The position numbers and the translations under genes were made by a program. From Laribacter hongkongensis DSM 14985 (GTDB lineage: Bacteria; Pseudomonadota; Gammaproteobacteria; Burkholderiales; Aquaspirillaceae), in contig NZ_AUHR01000004.1 of assembly GCF_000423285.1 (NCBI RefSeq), positions 1 to 64,000 on the forward strand: a DNA stretch of 64,000 nt, given 5' to 3'. This document shows positions 10,188-19,058 of this stretch, in pieces. The notes beneath the pieces are model-generated. The model ran no database searches and had not been told where the DNA came from. It saw nothing but the letters and a program-made list of their open reading frames with translations. Every line of letters starts with the position of its first letter. The first letter of the stretch is position 1.

Positions 10188-10808
10188 ATGACTATCGGAA
10201 ATACCAAGCAGACCAGTGCCGCAGCGCCCAAACCCACGTACTTTGACCATAATTTCAAGCTGGAAGCGACCAAGGTCCTGCCCGGTGAATATGTCGCCAC
10301 CAACCGGGACATGCTGCTGGTCACGGTGCTGGGATCTTGCGTGTCGTGCTGTTTGCGTGATTCGGCTGCCAATGTGTCCGGCCTCAATCATTTCATGTTG
10401 CCGGATGCCCTGATGGATTCCGAGGCTGCGGCCACCATGCCTGCCCGTTACGGCATGCATGCCATGGAAATCCTCATTAATGAGATGATCAAGCTGGGAG
10501 CTGACCGGCAGCGCATGGAGGCCAAGATTTTCGGGGGTGGCAATGTGCTCAAGGGCATCCTCAAATCCAATATCGGCGAGCGCAATGTTGACTTCGTGCG
10601 CCAGTATCTGGCCAAGGAGGGGATTCCGGTCATGGCGGAGGACGTGCTCGACAGCTATCCGCGCAAGCTGTATTTCTTTTCCAGAAGCGGGCGTGTACTG
10701 GTCAAAAAGATCAAGGAAGTGCATAACCGCACGATCTTTGAACGTGAACTCAGTTACCGGGAACGGCTGCGCCGCATGCCTCTGGACGGCAGCATCGAGC
10801 TGTTCTGA
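10188..10808 (+). CDS. cheD: Chemoreceptor glutamine deamidase CheD
   Basis: A 206-residue CheD. The catalytic Cys51 (LGSCVSCCL) and His68 (GLNHFML) keep the 17-residue spacing of characterised CheD proteins, and FGGGNVL is the conserved loop. The enzyme deamidates receptor glutamines and can interact with CheC/CheX-type phosphatases in other species. The C-terminus SIELF is nearly identical to the end of the operon's first chemoreceptor (DIELF). It is the last gene of the operon, facing fabF across a terminator hairpin. No cheZ gene is present in this cluster. Confidence 0.94.
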   Translation: MTIGNTKQTSAAAPKPTYFDHNFKLEATKVLPGEYVATNRDMLLVTVLGSCVSCCLRDSAANVSGLNHFMLPDALMDSEAAATMPARYGMHAMEILINEMIKLGADRQRMEAKIFGGGNVLKGILKSNIGERNVDFVRQYLAKEGIPVMAEDVLDSYPRKLYFFSRSGRVLVKKIKEVHNRTIFERELSYRERLRRMPLDGSIELF

Positions 10809-10826
10809 CTTGTGTGGAGCAGAATG

Positions 10827-10852
10827 AAAAACGGGCACCATCCGGTGCCCGT
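10827..10852 (-). terminator. Terminator for fabF
   Basis: A nine-base-pair stem ACGGGCACC/GGTGCCCGT with a four-base loop is followed on the minus strand by TTTT. It lies between the convergent cheD and fabF; the plus-strand side lacks a good T run. Confidence 0.85.
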
Positions 10853-10872
10853 TGTCATGATTGGTTGCTTGT

Positions 10873-12114
10873 TCAGATGCGCTTGAAAATCAGCGTACCG
10901 TTGGTGCCGCCAAATCCGAACGAATTCGACAATGCCACATTTACACGGGCATGGCGTGCCTCGTTGGGGACGTAGTCGAGATCACAGCCTTCACCGGCTT
11001 CGTGCAGGTTGATGGTCGGCGGCAGGATCTGTTCGGAAACTGCCAGGGCGGAGAATACGGCCTCTACGCCACCTGCTGCGCCGAGCAGATGCCCGGTCAT
11101 CGATTTGGTCGAGCTGACAGCCAGCTTGTAAGCGTGGTCGCCAAATACACGTTTGACGGCAACCGTTTCGGCGACATCACCCAGCGGAGTCGACGTGCCA
11201 TGGGCATTGAGATAGTCGACTTCATCCGGATTCATCCGGGCATTCTTGAGGGCGGTTTTCATGCAGCGCATGGCGCCGTCACCGTCTTCGCACGGTGCTG
11301 TCATGTGATAGGCATCGGAACTCATGCCGTAGCCTGCCAGTTCAGCATAAATCCTGGCACCGCGAGCCTTGGCATGCTCGTATTCTTCCAGCACCAGAAC
11401 CCCGGCACCTTCACCCAGAACAAAACCGTCGCGGTCCTTGTCCCAAGGGCGGCTGGCCGCGGCCGGATCGCTGTTGCGGCCGGACAATGCCTTGGCGGAT
11501 GCGAAACCGCCAATCGCCAACGGGCATACGGTGGACTCAGCACCACCGGCAACCATCACGTCAGCATCACCGTATTCGATCAGGCGGGCAGCGTCACCGA
11601 TGGAGTGCGTGGCTGTCGTGCAGGCTGACACGATCGCGTAGCTCGGGCCCTTGTAGCCATAGAGGATCGACAGGTTGCCCGACACCATGTTGATGATCGA
11701 ACCGGGAATGAAAAACGGCGAGATCTTGCGGGCACCCCCTGCCAGATAGGCATTGTGGGTGTCTTCGATCATCGGCAGGCCGCCAATGCCCGAGCCGATG
11801 ATGACGCCGACACGTTCGGGGTCAAGGCCTGCAATGGCTTCAAGACCGGCGTCGCGAACAGCCTGGATGCCGGCAGCCATGCCGTAATGGATGAACGTAT
11901 CCATGCGACGGGCGTCTTTGGCCGAAATCCACTGGCTGGCGTCAAAATCCCTGACTTCACCTGCGATCTGGATCGGGAAGTTTTCCACATCGAAGCGGCT
12001 GATGCGGCTGATGCCAGAACGGCCTGCAACGATGTTGCCCCAGCCGGTGGTGACGTCGTTGCCGACCGGGCTGATCAGGCCAAGACCGGTGATGACTACT
12101 CTGCGTCGAGCCAA
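10873..12114 (-). CDS. fabF: 3-oxoacyl-[acyl-carrier-protein] synthase II
   Basis: A 413-residue condensing enzyme that elongates acyl-ACP with malonyl-ACP in type II fatty acid synthesis. The Cys-His-His triad is Cys165 ([12 protein letters not shown]), His305 ([11 protein letters not shown]) and His342 ([11 protein letters not shown]). Length and motifs are typical of FabF. It is the last gene of the cluster, downstream of acpP, from which it is separated by about 170 bases holding a structured hairpin. Confidence 0.97.
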   Translation of the reverse strand: MARRRVVITGLGLISPVGNDVTTGWGNIVAGRSGISRISRFDVENFPIQIAGEVRDFDASQWISAKDARRMDTFIHYGMAAGIQAVRDAGLEAIAGLDPERVGVIIGSGIGGLPMIEDTHNAYLAGGARKISPFFIPGSIINMVSGNLSILYGYKGPSYAIVSACTTATHSIGDAARLIEYGDADVMVAGGAESTVCPLAIGGFASAKALSGRNSDPAAASRPWDKDRDGFVLGEGAGVLVLEEYEHAKARGARIYAELAGYGMSSDAYHMTAPCEDGDGAMRCMKTALKNARMNPDEVDYLNAHGTSTPLGDVAETVAVKRVFGDHAYKLAVSSTKSMTGHLLGAAGGVEAVFSALAVSEQILPPTINLHEAGEGCDLDYVPNEARHARVNVALSNSFGFGGTNGTLIFKRI

Positions 12115-12217
12115 GTCGAACTCCTTTTACTGAATGCGATGCGATTGCCGCCGGAAGATCGGGGAGGTTTCAGGAACCTGTCCGTGTCAAACGGGCGTTT
12201 ACCTGCTCCAGAACGGC

Positions 12218-12267
12218 AAAAGACCCCTGCACGGTCAGGCACGTTGATGTGCCTTGGGCAGAGGTCT
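12218..12267 (-). terminator. Nested hairpin between acpP and fabF, partial terminator
   Basis: On the minus strand an outer stem (AGACCTCTGC with GCAGGGGTCT, one mismatch) encloses an inner AGGCAC/GTGCCT hairpin and is followed by TTTT. It would end part of the acpP transcripts while letting some read into fabF, which would suit the much higher need for carrier protein. The function is inferred from structure and position. Confidence 0.6.
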
Positions 12268-12282
12268 CTGAAAATCGCGGGA

Positions 12283-12522
12283 TTACTTGTCGAGGTGGGC
12301 GGTCACGTAGTCGATCGCCTGCTGGACGGTGGTGATCTTCTCGGCTTCTTCATCCGGGATTTCGCATTCGAATTCTTCTTCGAGTGCCATCACCAGTTCC
12401 ACCGTGTCGAGCGAGTCAGCGCCCAGATCGTCCACGAACGAGGATTCGTTCTTGACTTCGGCTTCGTTCACGCCGAGTTGTTCTGCGACGATTTTCTTGA
12501 CGCGCTGTTCGATGTTTTCCAT
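12283..12522 (-). CDS. acpP: Acyl carrier protein
   Basis: A 79-residue acidic helical protein. Ser37 in the [12 protein letters not shown] motif receives the phosphopantetheine arm. It carries growing acyl chains for all enzymes of the surrounding cluster. Length and sequence are typical. It has its own promoter-like elements upstream and a hairpin with T run downstream, so it is probably expressed above its neighbours. Confidence 0.98.
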   Translation of the reverse strand: MENIEQRVKKIVAEQLGVNEAEVKNESSFVDDLGADSLDTVELVMALEEEFECEIPDEEAEKITTVQQAIDYVTAHLDK

Positions 12523-12567
12523 TTGGATTTACCTAGGCCTTTCAAAGCGGGGTAATGAAACCGCGTC

Positions 12568-12595
12568 ATTCTACCAAAAAAAATTTAGAGCAAAA
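12568..12595 (-). promoter_or_regulatory. acpP: Likely sigma-70 promoter of acpP
   Basis: On the minus strand TTTTGC, a 16-base A/T-rich spacer and TAGAAT (5 of 6 matches to the -10 consensus) lie about 45 bases before the acpP start. The strong A/T run stands out in this GC-rich region. Confidence 0.55.
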
Positions 12596-12670
12596 TACCT
12601 AAATCCAATGACGCGAATTTCGAAGTGTTGCAGCGAATGCCTGCCAATGTGCAGGCAGTCACGGTAAAAA

Positions 12671-13411
12671 TCAAGGCATCAGCATGCCACCGTTTACATG
12701 CAGGGTCTGACCCGTGATGTAAGCAGCGCGTGACGAGGCCAAAAATGCTACGGCGTCAGCGATATCCTGGGGCGCACCCAGACGACCCAGTGCAATCTGG
12801 CCTTCCAGCGCCTGGCGCTGCGCATCCGGCAAATCACGCGTCATGTCGGTCTCGATGAAACCCGGCGCGACGGTATTGACGGTAATGCCGCGGCTGCCGA
12901 CTTCGCGTGCCAGCGATTTGGAAAAACCGATGACAGCAGCCTTGGCCGCCGCGTAGTTGCTTTGTCCGGCATTGCCCATCGAGCCCACGACCGAACCGAT
13001 ATTGATGATGCGGCCTTCGCGGGCCTTCATCATGCCGCGCAGCACGGCCTTGGACAGGCGATAGACGGATTTCAGATTGGTGTCCATGATGGCATCCCAG
13101 TCTTCTTCCTTCATGCGCATCAGCAGCTGGTCACGGGTGATGCCGGCATTGTTGACCAGGATGCCGACCGGACCATAAGTACTGTCGATGTAGCTGATCA
13201 GGCGTTCAACCTGCTCTGCACCTTCATTGACGTTGAATTCGATGCCCTGGCCGCCAAACGGCGCCAGACGCTCGCTGATGGCGACGGCACCGGTTTCCGT
13301 CGTGGCGGTACCGATCACGATGGCCCCTTCCCGGGCCAGCGTATCGGCAATGGCAGCACCGATGCCGCGGGTGGCACCGGTAACGAGGACGATTTTGCCT
13401 TGTAGGCTCAT
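12671..13411 (-). CDS. fabG: 3-oxoacyl-[acyl-carrier-protein] reductase
   Basis: A 246-residue short-chain dehydrogenase that reduces 3-ketoacyl-ACP with NADPH. The cofactor loop is TGATRGIGAAIA, NNAG is at about 87-90, and the catalytic residues are Ser140, Tyr153 and Lys157 (SNYAAAKAAV). It follows fabD with 25 bases between. A GC-rich hairpin at 12638-12657 lies between it and the acpP promoter but has no T run. Confidence 0.97.
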   Translation of the reverse strand: MSLQGKIVLVTGATRGIGAAIADTLAREGAIVIGTATTETGAVAISERLAPFGGQGIEFNVNEGAEQVERLISYIDSTYGPVGILVNNAGITRDQLLMRMKEEDWDAIMDTNLKSVYRLSKAVLRGMMKAREGRIINIGSVVGSMGNAGQSNYAAAKAAVIGFSKSLAREVGSRGITVNTVAPGFIETDMTRDLPDAQRQALEGQIALGRLGAPQDIADAVAFLASSRAAYITGQTLHVNGGMLMP

Positions 13412-13436
13412 GAATGGCTCCTGCGGGATACGGGGA

Positions 13437-14366
13437 TCAGGCGAATTCGGTCAGCGCAGCTTCCAGTGCCGCGGCGTCGGTCAGCGCCAAGGTCTTGACG
13501 CGCGCATCAATGCGCTTGCCAAGACCTGCCAGCACCTTGCCGGGGCCGCACTCGGCCTGTTGCGTCAGGCCGTCTTCGGCCAGCAGGCGGACCGTTTCGG
13601 TCCAGCGGACCGGACGATACAGCTGGCGGGTCAGCGCGTCCCGGATGGCCTGCGGCTCGTCATGGCTGGCCACATCGGCGTTGTGGATCACCCGGATGCC
13701 CGGCTTGCGCACTTCGATGTCCGCCAGTGCCGCGGCCAGCTGCTCGGCGGCAGGCTGCATCAGGACACAGTGCGAAGGTACGGAGACCGGCAGCAGCAGC
13801 GCCCGCTTGGCGCCTTGCTCCTTGCACAGGGCGCAGGCGCGTTCGACAGCGGCCTTGTGACCGGCGATGACCAGCTGGCCCGGTGAATTGAAGTTGACCG
13901 GTTCGACCACTTCGCCTTGCGCTGCGGCTTCGCAGACGGCGACGACCGCTGCGTCGTCCAGCCCCAGGATGGCAGCCATGGCGCCCGTTCCGGCCGGCAC
14001 GGCGGCCTGCATGGCTTCGGCACGCAAGCGGACCAGCCGGACGGCATCGGCAAAGGCCAGGCTGTCGGCCGCGACCAGGGCTGAGTATTCGCCCAGGCTG
14101 TGGCCGGCCACGGCAGCCGGCAAGGCACCACCGGCAGCACGCCAGGCACGCCACACGGCGACACCGGCTGCCAGCATGAGGGGCTGGGTGTTGACGGTCT
14201 GGTTGATGGCGTCCGGCGATTCGGCCGTAAGCATGCCCCACAGGTCGAGGTCCAGCACGGAGCCGGCTTCATCAAACGTGGCGCGTACGACCGGATGGGC
14301 GGCAAAGCCTGCCATCATGTTCAGGCTCTGCGAGCCCTGACCGGGAAAGACAAACGCAAAACTCAT
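13437..14366 (-). CDS. fabD: Malonyl-CoA:ACP transacylase
   Basis: A 309-residue enzyme that loads malonate onto ACP. GQGSQ is at 9-13, the nucleophile Ser90 is in GHSLGEYSAL, and the catalytic His199 is in VPSHCVLM. ATG 14366 is chosen over the upstream in-frame start at 14426 because AAGGAG precedes it and the family begins with FAFVFPGQGSQ. About 90 bases separate it from fabH. Confidence 0.96.
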   Translation of the reverse strand: MSFAFVFPGQGSQSLNMMAGFAAHPVVRATFDEAGSVLDLDLWGMLTAESPDAINQTVNTQPLMLAAGVAVWRAWRAAGGALPAAVAGHSLGEYSALVAADSLAFADAVRLVRLRAEAMQAAVPAGTGAMAAILGLDDAAVVAVCEAAAQGEVVEPVNFNSPGQLVIAGHKAAVERACALCKEQGAKRALLLPVSVPSHCVLMQPAAEQLAAALADIEVRKPGIRVIHNADVASHDEPQAIRDALTRQLYRPVRWTETVRLLAEDGLTQQAECGPGKVLAGLGKRIDARVKTLALTDAAALEAALTEFA

Positions 14367-14456
14367 GCGACATCTCCTTGCGAAGGGGAGGCGGTTCGGT
14401 CCGGTGCATGTGGAAGCCGGCGGCATGGCCGGCGTCTTGTGCAGCGGGAAACGGAA

Positions 14457-15416
14457 TCAGTAATGCAGCAGGGCCGAGCCCCAGGCAAAGCCGCCGCCAA
14501 TGCCTTCCAGCAACAGCAGCTCGCCGCGCCGGATGCGGCCGTCGCGTACCGCAGCATCCAGTGCCAGCGGCACCGAGGCTGCCGAGGTGTTGGCATGGTT
14601 GGGCAGGGTCACGACCACCTTGTCCATCGGCAGGGCCAGATGTCTGGCCGTGGCTTCGATGATGCGCAGGTTGGCCTGGTGCGGCACCAGCCAGTCCAGG
14701 TCGGCCTTGGTCTTGCCGGCCTTGGCCAGGGTGACTTCGGCAATGTCGGCCAGCGCCTTGACGGCAAACTTGAAGACGGCCTGGCCGTCCATGTAGACAA
14801 ACGGGTTGCCGGCCAGCACGCCCTGCGAGGGGCGGGCATCGCACTTGAGGATGTCCTTGTAGCGGCCGTCGGCGCGCAGTTCGGTCGACAGGACGCCGGT
14901 ATCTTCGTCGGCACCCAGCACCACGGCGCCGGCACCGTCACCGAACAGGATGCAGGTACGGCGATCGTCCCAGTCGATCAGGCGCGACAGCGTTTCGGCG
15001 CCGATGACCAGCGCACGCTTGATCTGGCCGCTGCGGATGAAGGCGTTGGCCGTGGCAAAGGCGTACATGAAGCCGGCACAGACTGCCTGCACGTCGAAGG
15101 CGGGGACACCGGCGAGGCCGAGGCGTTCCTGCACGACAACGGCGGTGCTGGGGAAAACCATGTCCGGGGTGGTGGTGGCCACGATGATCATTTCGATCGA
15201 TGCGGCTTCGATGCCGGCCGCTTCGATGGCGCGCAGGGCCGCGCGGTACGCCAGGTCACTGGTCAGCTGGCCTTCGGCGGCGAGGCGGCGTTCCTGGATG
15301 CCGGTCCGGCTGACGATCCATTCGTCGGTGGTTTCAACGCGTTTGGCCAGCTCGGTGTTGGTGAGGATGGTATCGGGCAGATAGCTGCCGGTTCCCAGAA
15401 TCCGGGCGTAGGGCAT
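14457..15416 (-). CDS. fabH: 3-oxoacyl-[acyl-carrier-protein] synthase III
   Basis: A 319-residue initiating condensing enzyme joining acetyl-CoA and malonyl-ACP. The active-site Cys113 is in AVCAGFMYA, His246 in [11 protein letters not shown], and the Asn in [11 protein letters not shown]. It lies directly downstream of plsX, the standard bacterial order. Confidence 0.97.
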   Translation of the reverse strand: MPYARILGTGSYLPDTILTNTELAKRVETTDEWIVSRTGIQERRLAAEGQLTSDLAYRAALRAIEAAGIEAASIEMIIVATTTPDMVFPSTAVVVQERLGLAGVPAFDVQAVCAGFMYAFATANAFIRSGQIKRALVIGAETLSRLIDWDDRRTCILFGDGAGAVVLGADEDTGVLSTELRADGRYKDILKCDARPSQGVLAGNPFVYMDGQAVFKFAVKALADIAEVTLAKAGKTKADLDWLVPHQANLRIIEATARHLALPMDKVVVTLPNHANTSAASVPLALDAAVRDGRIRRGELLLLEGIGGGFAWGSALLHY

Positions 15417-15444
15417 GGGGAAATCTCTCTGTGGCTACTGACTC

Positions 15445-16485
15445 TCAGGATGACAAGGTCGCGTCACCGGGCTCCAGCGCAGCCAGCCGGCGGCTGACCT
15501 GTTCCTGGATGTGTCCGGTTACGTTGCCGCGGACTTCGGCGACGGCCTCTTCGATGGCATAGCCAAAACCGAGGCTGTCGGTGCCGCCGTGGCTCTTGAC
15601 CACGATGCCGCGCAGGCCGACCAGACTGGCGCCATTGTAACGCCGGGAATCGAGTCGTTTCTTGAAGTGTTTGAGCACCGGCAGGGCTGCCAGTGCGCTC
15701 AGGCGGGTAAACAGGTTGCGGCCGAATTCCTGCTTGAGCAGGGCGCCGACCATGTGTGCCAGCCCTTCCGACGTCTTGAGGGCGACATTGCCGGTAAAGC
15801 CGTCGGTGACGATGACGTCGACCGTGCCGAGGTAGATGTCGTTACCCTCGACATTGCCGTAAAAGTTCAGGCTGGAATTGCGCAGGAGTTCGGCGGCCTG
15901 TTTGACCGTGTCGTTGCCCTTGATTTCTTCCGAGCCGATATTGAGCAGTCCCACCGTGGGGTTGTTGCGGCCGGTGACGCCTTCGATCAGGGTGGCGCCC
16001 ATGATGCCGAACTGCAAGAGCTGTTCCGGCGTGCAGTCGACGTTGGCGCCCAGGTCGAGTACGCAGCTTTCGCCCTTCATGGTGGGCAGCAGCTTGGCAA
16101 TGGCCGGGCGGTCGATGCCGGGGATGGTCTTGAGAACGAAACGGGCAGTGGCCATCAGGGCGCCGGTATTGCCGGCAGATACGGCGGCTTGCGCCTGGCC
16201 TTCCTTGACGAGGTTGATGGCAACCCGCATGGAGGAATCTTTTTTGTTCTTGAGCGCCGACTGGGGCGAGTCATCCATGGCCACGACCTGCGAGGCGGCA
16301 TGGACGGTCAGGCGGCCGGAACGGGGGCGGGCAAGGCGGGTCAGCTCGTCTTCAATGGCGTCCGGCTGGCCTACCAGGATCAGTCTGACGTCCGGATGGC
16401 GGTCAAGAAAGTCGACGGCGGCAGGTACGGTTACGCCGACCCCGACGTCACCTCCCATTGCGTCGACAGCTACTGTGAGTGTCAT
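15445..16485 (-). CDS. plsX: Phosphate acyltransferase PlsX
   Basis: A 346-residue enzyme that makes acyl-phosphate from acyl-ACP, feeding PlsY (also in this window, at 62573). It begins [11 protein letters not shown] and contains [12 protein letters not shown] and [16 protein letters not shown], all typical of PlsX. It is preceded by rpmF with about 110 bases between, which hold a hairpin. Confidence 0.96.
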   Translation of the reverse strand: MTLTVAVDAMGGDVGVGVTVPAAVDFLDRHPDVRLILVGQPDAIEDELTRLARPRSGRLTVHAASQVVAMDDSPQSALKNKKDSSMRVAINLVKEGQAQAAVSAGNTGALMATARFVLKTIPGIDRPAIAKLLPTMKGESCVLDLGANVDCTPEQLLQFGIMGATLIEGVTGRNNPTVGLLNIGSEEIKGNDTVKQAAELLRNSSLNFYGNVEGNDIYLGTVDVIVTDGFTGNVALKTSEGLAHMVGALLKQEFGRNLFTRLSALAALPVLKHFKKRLDSRRYNGASLVGLRGIVVKSHGGTDSLGFGYAIEEAVAEVRGNVTGHIQEQVSRRLAALEPGDATLSS

Positions 16486-16504
16486 GCTAATCCGGGAAAA
16501 GTAA

Positions 16505-16524
16505 AGCCGTGCGATGGCACGGCT
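16505..16524 (-). terminator. Hairpin between rpmF and plsX
   Basis: An eight-base-pair stem AGCCGTGC/GCACGGCT with a four-base loop, followed on the minus strand by TTACTTTT. The broken T run suggests a weak terminator or attenuator that lets part of the ribosomal-protein transcript continue into the lipid genes. Confidence 0.5.
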
Positions 16525-16594
16525 CGGGAATGAGTGGCACCGTTACCGTTTCCGTCCTGGGACCGATCAGGTGACAGCGCTGGCGGACGAAGGA

Positions 16595-16774
16595 TTACTC
16601 GTCCTTGCCCTTGACAACCTTGCGGCCACGGTAGAAACCGTTCGGGCTGATGTGGTGACGACGATGGGCTTCGCCGGTGGACGGCTCGATGGCGATCACC
16701 GGAGCGGTCAGGAAATCGTGGGCACGGTGCATGCCGCGCTTCGAGGGGGATTTTTTGTTCTGCTGAACAGCCAT
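16595..16774 (-). CDS. rpmF: 50S ribosomal protein L32
   Basis: A 59-residue basic protein starting [20 protein letters not shown] and containing [19 protein letters not shown]. It starts at ATG 16774 with GGAGT upstream. It sits between yceD and plsX, the conserved order in Gram-negative bacteria. The usual zinc-binding cysteines of some L32 forms are absent; this is a Cys-free form. Confidence 0.96.
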   Translation of the reverse strand: MAVQQNKKSPSKRGMHRAHDFLTAPVIAIEPSTGEAHRRHHISPNGFYRGRKVVKGKDE

Positions 16775-16799
16775 GATTGACTCCTAAGTCGATTCAAGT

Positions 16800-17297
16800 T
16801 CAGTCGGGCTTGCGCTTGAGCGCGGCAAGCACGGCAAACGGGTTGGGTTTGTCGGTCTTTGCCGCCTCAAGCGCCTCGGGACGGCAATCCTCATGGCGCG
16901 GCGCGAGCGGCAAGCCCAGCAAGACTTCATCTTCGATCAAGGCGAGCACGTCCAGTTCGTCTTCGGCCATGACGGCATCCAGCGAGCTGTCTTCATCGCT
17001 GGCGGCCTCGAGCTTGCTTTCGTCGGTAAACAGCGTGATGCAGGCATCGGCTGTCACGACAAAAGGCAGCGGATCGAGACAGCGCTGACAGGTCAGTGCG
17101 ACTTGGCCGGACACCTCCAGTACCAGGTACGGACGATCCAGCTTGTCGACACCTCCCGTGAGCGACCAGTCAAGACGGCCGGCCGGATCGGCCACCGCTT
17201 CAAGAAGTCGCTCCAGCTCTGCCACGGCCATGCTGCCGTCGAGTGTCTGGCGTTCACGCGCGAACGTGAGCGGATTGATCAAAATGGGTTGGGACAT
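16800..17297 (-). CDS. yceD: YceD/DUF177 family protein, 23S rRNA accumulation protein
   Basis: A 165-residue acidic protein. It has a CQRC motif near residue 90 and HEDC near 139, the conserved features of DUF177, and a strongly acidic middle (DESKLEAASDEDSSLDAVMAEDELD). Homologues are needed for 23S rRNA accumulation and are almost always encoded directly before rpmF, as here (25-base gap). It is divergent from maf at 17353. Confidence 0.92.
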   Translation of the reverse strand: MSQPILINPLTFARERQTLDGSMAVAELERLLEAVADPAGRLDWSLTGGVDKLDRPYLVLEVSGQVALTCQRCLDPLPFVVTADACITLFTDESKLEAASDEDSSLDAVMAEDELDVLALIEDEVLLGLPLAPRHEDCRPEALEAAKTDKPNPFAVLAALKRKPD

Positions 17298-17352
17298 AAA
17301 CGGCGGATGATATTATCCGCGTTCTCCCCTGTCAAAAGAATCCTTCACTTTC

Positions 17353-17931
17353 ATGCGTTTGGTCCTTGCTTCCACCTCGCGATTCCGCCGCGAGATGCTG
17401 TCCCGTCTGGGCCTGCCTTTCGAGGCACTGGCTCCCGTCTGTGACGAAACCCCGCTGCCCGGAGAATCCGCGCTGGACACGGCCTGCCGGCTGGCCCGCA
17501 TCAAGGCGCGCTCGCTGGGCGAACGCTGCCCGGATGCGCTGATCATCGGCTCCGACCAGGTGGCACTGCTGGATGGTGAACAGCTGGGCAAGCCCGGCTC
17601 GGTTCCCGCGGCCATCGAAATGCTCCGGCGCACCCGTGGCCGCGAGCTGGTGTTCCACACCGCCCTGGCGCTCTACGACGCCCGTTGCGACGTGTTGCGC
17701 GAACGGGCGGACATCACCACCGTCCGCATGCGGAACCTGACCGACGGACAGATCGCCGCCTATCTTGAGCGCGAGCCGGATGCCATTCACTGCGCCGGCG
17801 GCTGCATGAGTGAAAAGCTCGGCGGGGCGCTGATTGCCCGCATTGATTCCACCGATCCCAATGCCCTGATCGGCTTGCCCCTTTTTGACCTGGTGGACCT
17901 GCTGCTGGAAGCCGGCGTCGAGGTACTGTAA
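17353..17931 (+). CDS. yceF: Maf-family nucleotide pyrophosphatase, YceF (7-methyl-GTP) type
   Basis: A 192-residue Maf protein. It starts RLVLASTSRFRREML, the conserved Maf N-terminus, and has IIGSDQVALLDG with the catalytic Asp and EKLGGALIARIDSTDPNALIGLPL near the end. The family hydrolyses non-canonical or methylated nucleoside triphosphates. The YceF subgroup (m7GTP) is assigned from the GSDQV form and from the position opposite yceD-rpmF. Its stop overlaps the next start (TAATG). Confidence 0.88.
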   Translation: MRLVLASTSRFRREMLSRLGLPFEALAPVCDETPLPGESALDTACRLARIKARSLGERCPDALIIGSDQVALLDGEQLGKPGSVPAAIEMLRRTRGRELVFHTALALYDARCDVLRERADITTVRMRNLTDGQIAAYLEREPDAIHCAGGCMSEKLGGALIARIDSTDPNALIGLPLFDLVDLLLEAGVEVL

Positions 17932-18641
17932 TGGCCACGCTTTTCCTGATTCCCGCTCCGCTCGGCGACTTGCCGCCCGACAACTGGGTGATTCCTGCCC
18001 AGCGTGAACGCATCCGCCACCTGACCCGCTTTGTGGTCGAGGCCAGCAAGACTGCCCGCAAGCACCTCAAGCAGCTGGAGCTGGATACGCCGCTGCAAGT
18101 GCTGGAGCTTGCCGAACTCAACGAGCACACCGTCGAGGCGGAGCTGGAGGCTCTGCTGGCCCCGTTGCTGGCCGGCCACGACGTCGGCCTGCTGTCCGAG
18201 GCCGGCTGTCCGGCTGTGGCCGACCCCGGCGCCAACCTGGTCCGGCTGGCGCACCGGCACGGCATTACGGTCGAACCGCTGGTCGGACCATCGTCGATCC
18301 TGCTGGCCCTGATGGGCTCGGGCAGCCAGGGGCAGCGGTTTGCCTTCAACGGCTACCTGCCCGTGCCCGAGGCCGAACGCATCGCCGCCATCCGCCGGCT
18401 GGAAAAGCGCTCGCACGACGAGGACAGTGCCGAGCTTTTCATCGAGACGCCTTACCGCAACCCGCAGCTGCTGGATACCCTGCGCGCTACGCTGGCGCCC
18501 TCGACCTGGCTGACCGTGGCGTGCGACCTGACCCTGCCGACCCAGTCGATCATCAGCCGGCCGGTGGTCGACTGGCGAGGCGACAGTGCCGACTACAAAA
18601 AGCGGCCGGCCATTTTCGTGTTGCACGCAAGCCGTCGTTAG
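17931..18641 (+). CDS. RsmI-like SAM-dependent methyltransferase (tetrapyrrole methylase fold)
   Basis: A 236-residue protein of the RsmI/tetrapyrrole methylase fold. It starts LFLIPAPLGDLPPDNW, has VGLLSEAGCPAVADPGANLV and PLVGPSSILLALMGSG, all conserved in RsmI. RsmI itself (16S rRNA 2'-O-methylation at C1402) is about 280 residues. This shorter form lacks the C-terminal part and resembles a separate RsmI-like family found next to maf. The exact substrate is not known. It is translationally coupled to yceF and followed by a strong terminator. Confidence 0.8.
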   Translation: MATLFLIPAPLGDLPPDNWVIPAQRERIRHLTRFVVEASKTARKHLKQLELDTPLQVLELAELNEHTVEAELEALLAPLLAGHDVGLLSEAGCPAVADPGANLVRLAHRHGITVEPLVGPSSILLALMGSGSQGQRFAFNGYLPVPEAERIAAIRRLEKRSHDEDSAELFIETPYRNPQLLDTLRATLAPSTWLTVACDLTLPTQSIISRPVVDWRGDSADYKKRPAIFVLHASRR

Positions 18642-18664
18642 ACAGCGCCGGCAGTCACCAGCCC

Positions 18665-18694
18665 AACACCCCGCTTCCAGGCGGGGTGTTTGTC
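18665..18694 (+). terminator. Rho-independent terminator after the RsmI-like gene
   Basis: Ten-base-pair stem AACACCCCGC/GCGGGGTGTT with a short loop followed by TGTCTTG. It closes the yceF operon. Confidence 0.8.
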
Positions 18695-19058
18695 TTGATG
18701 TGTTGTCCGGTCAGGGGGATCGACCGGATGACTGGCACGGCCTGCATGCCGGGCCGGATTCCGCCGCTGGCTACCGTCAGGTACCAGAACCGCATGTCGG
18801 CCTGTCCTGGAAAGAGGGCAGGAGCGCGACTGGCAGGCCGGCATGACGACTGGCCAGTACCCCTCCTGCCCGGCAGAGGGCGGATACCGGCAGGAACAAA
18901 CCCAGACCAGCGCCGGGTGCGTGCCTGATGCCGGTCCGGCCAGACGGTCGTCATGGCGCTTCGGCCCAGGACATGAGCGGCATGCCGGAGGCGGAGCTTC
19001 GTGTCGTGCCGGTCTTGTCTCCCGGATGGATGTGTCCGCGTGGCGAAGAGCTGCCGGA
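18695..19058. other. GC-rich intergenic stretch without a supported gene
   Basis: About 360 bases between the yceF operon terminator and the end of pabB. Short overlapping reading frames exist on both strands, but none has a ribosome site or recognisable domain. The stretch contains a roughly 36-base element at 18757-18792 that resembles one at 62077-62112 (both contain GATTCCGCCGC and TCAGGTAC), suggesting a dispersed repeat. No promoter or terminator for pabB could be seen. Confidence 0.5.
18757..18792. repeat. Candidate dispersed intergenic repeat, copy A
   Basis: It shares GATTCCGCCGC, then TACCG, then TCAGGTAC and ACCG in the same order and spacing with 62077-62112; 26 of 36 positions match without gaps. 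A weaker third relative lies at 63401-63430 on the opposite strand. Confidence 0.4.

Noticed and set aside
18521-18928. Open frames in the gap between the RsmI-like gene and pabB
   Set aside because: They run through a strong terminator, have no ribosome site and overlap one another in several frames.
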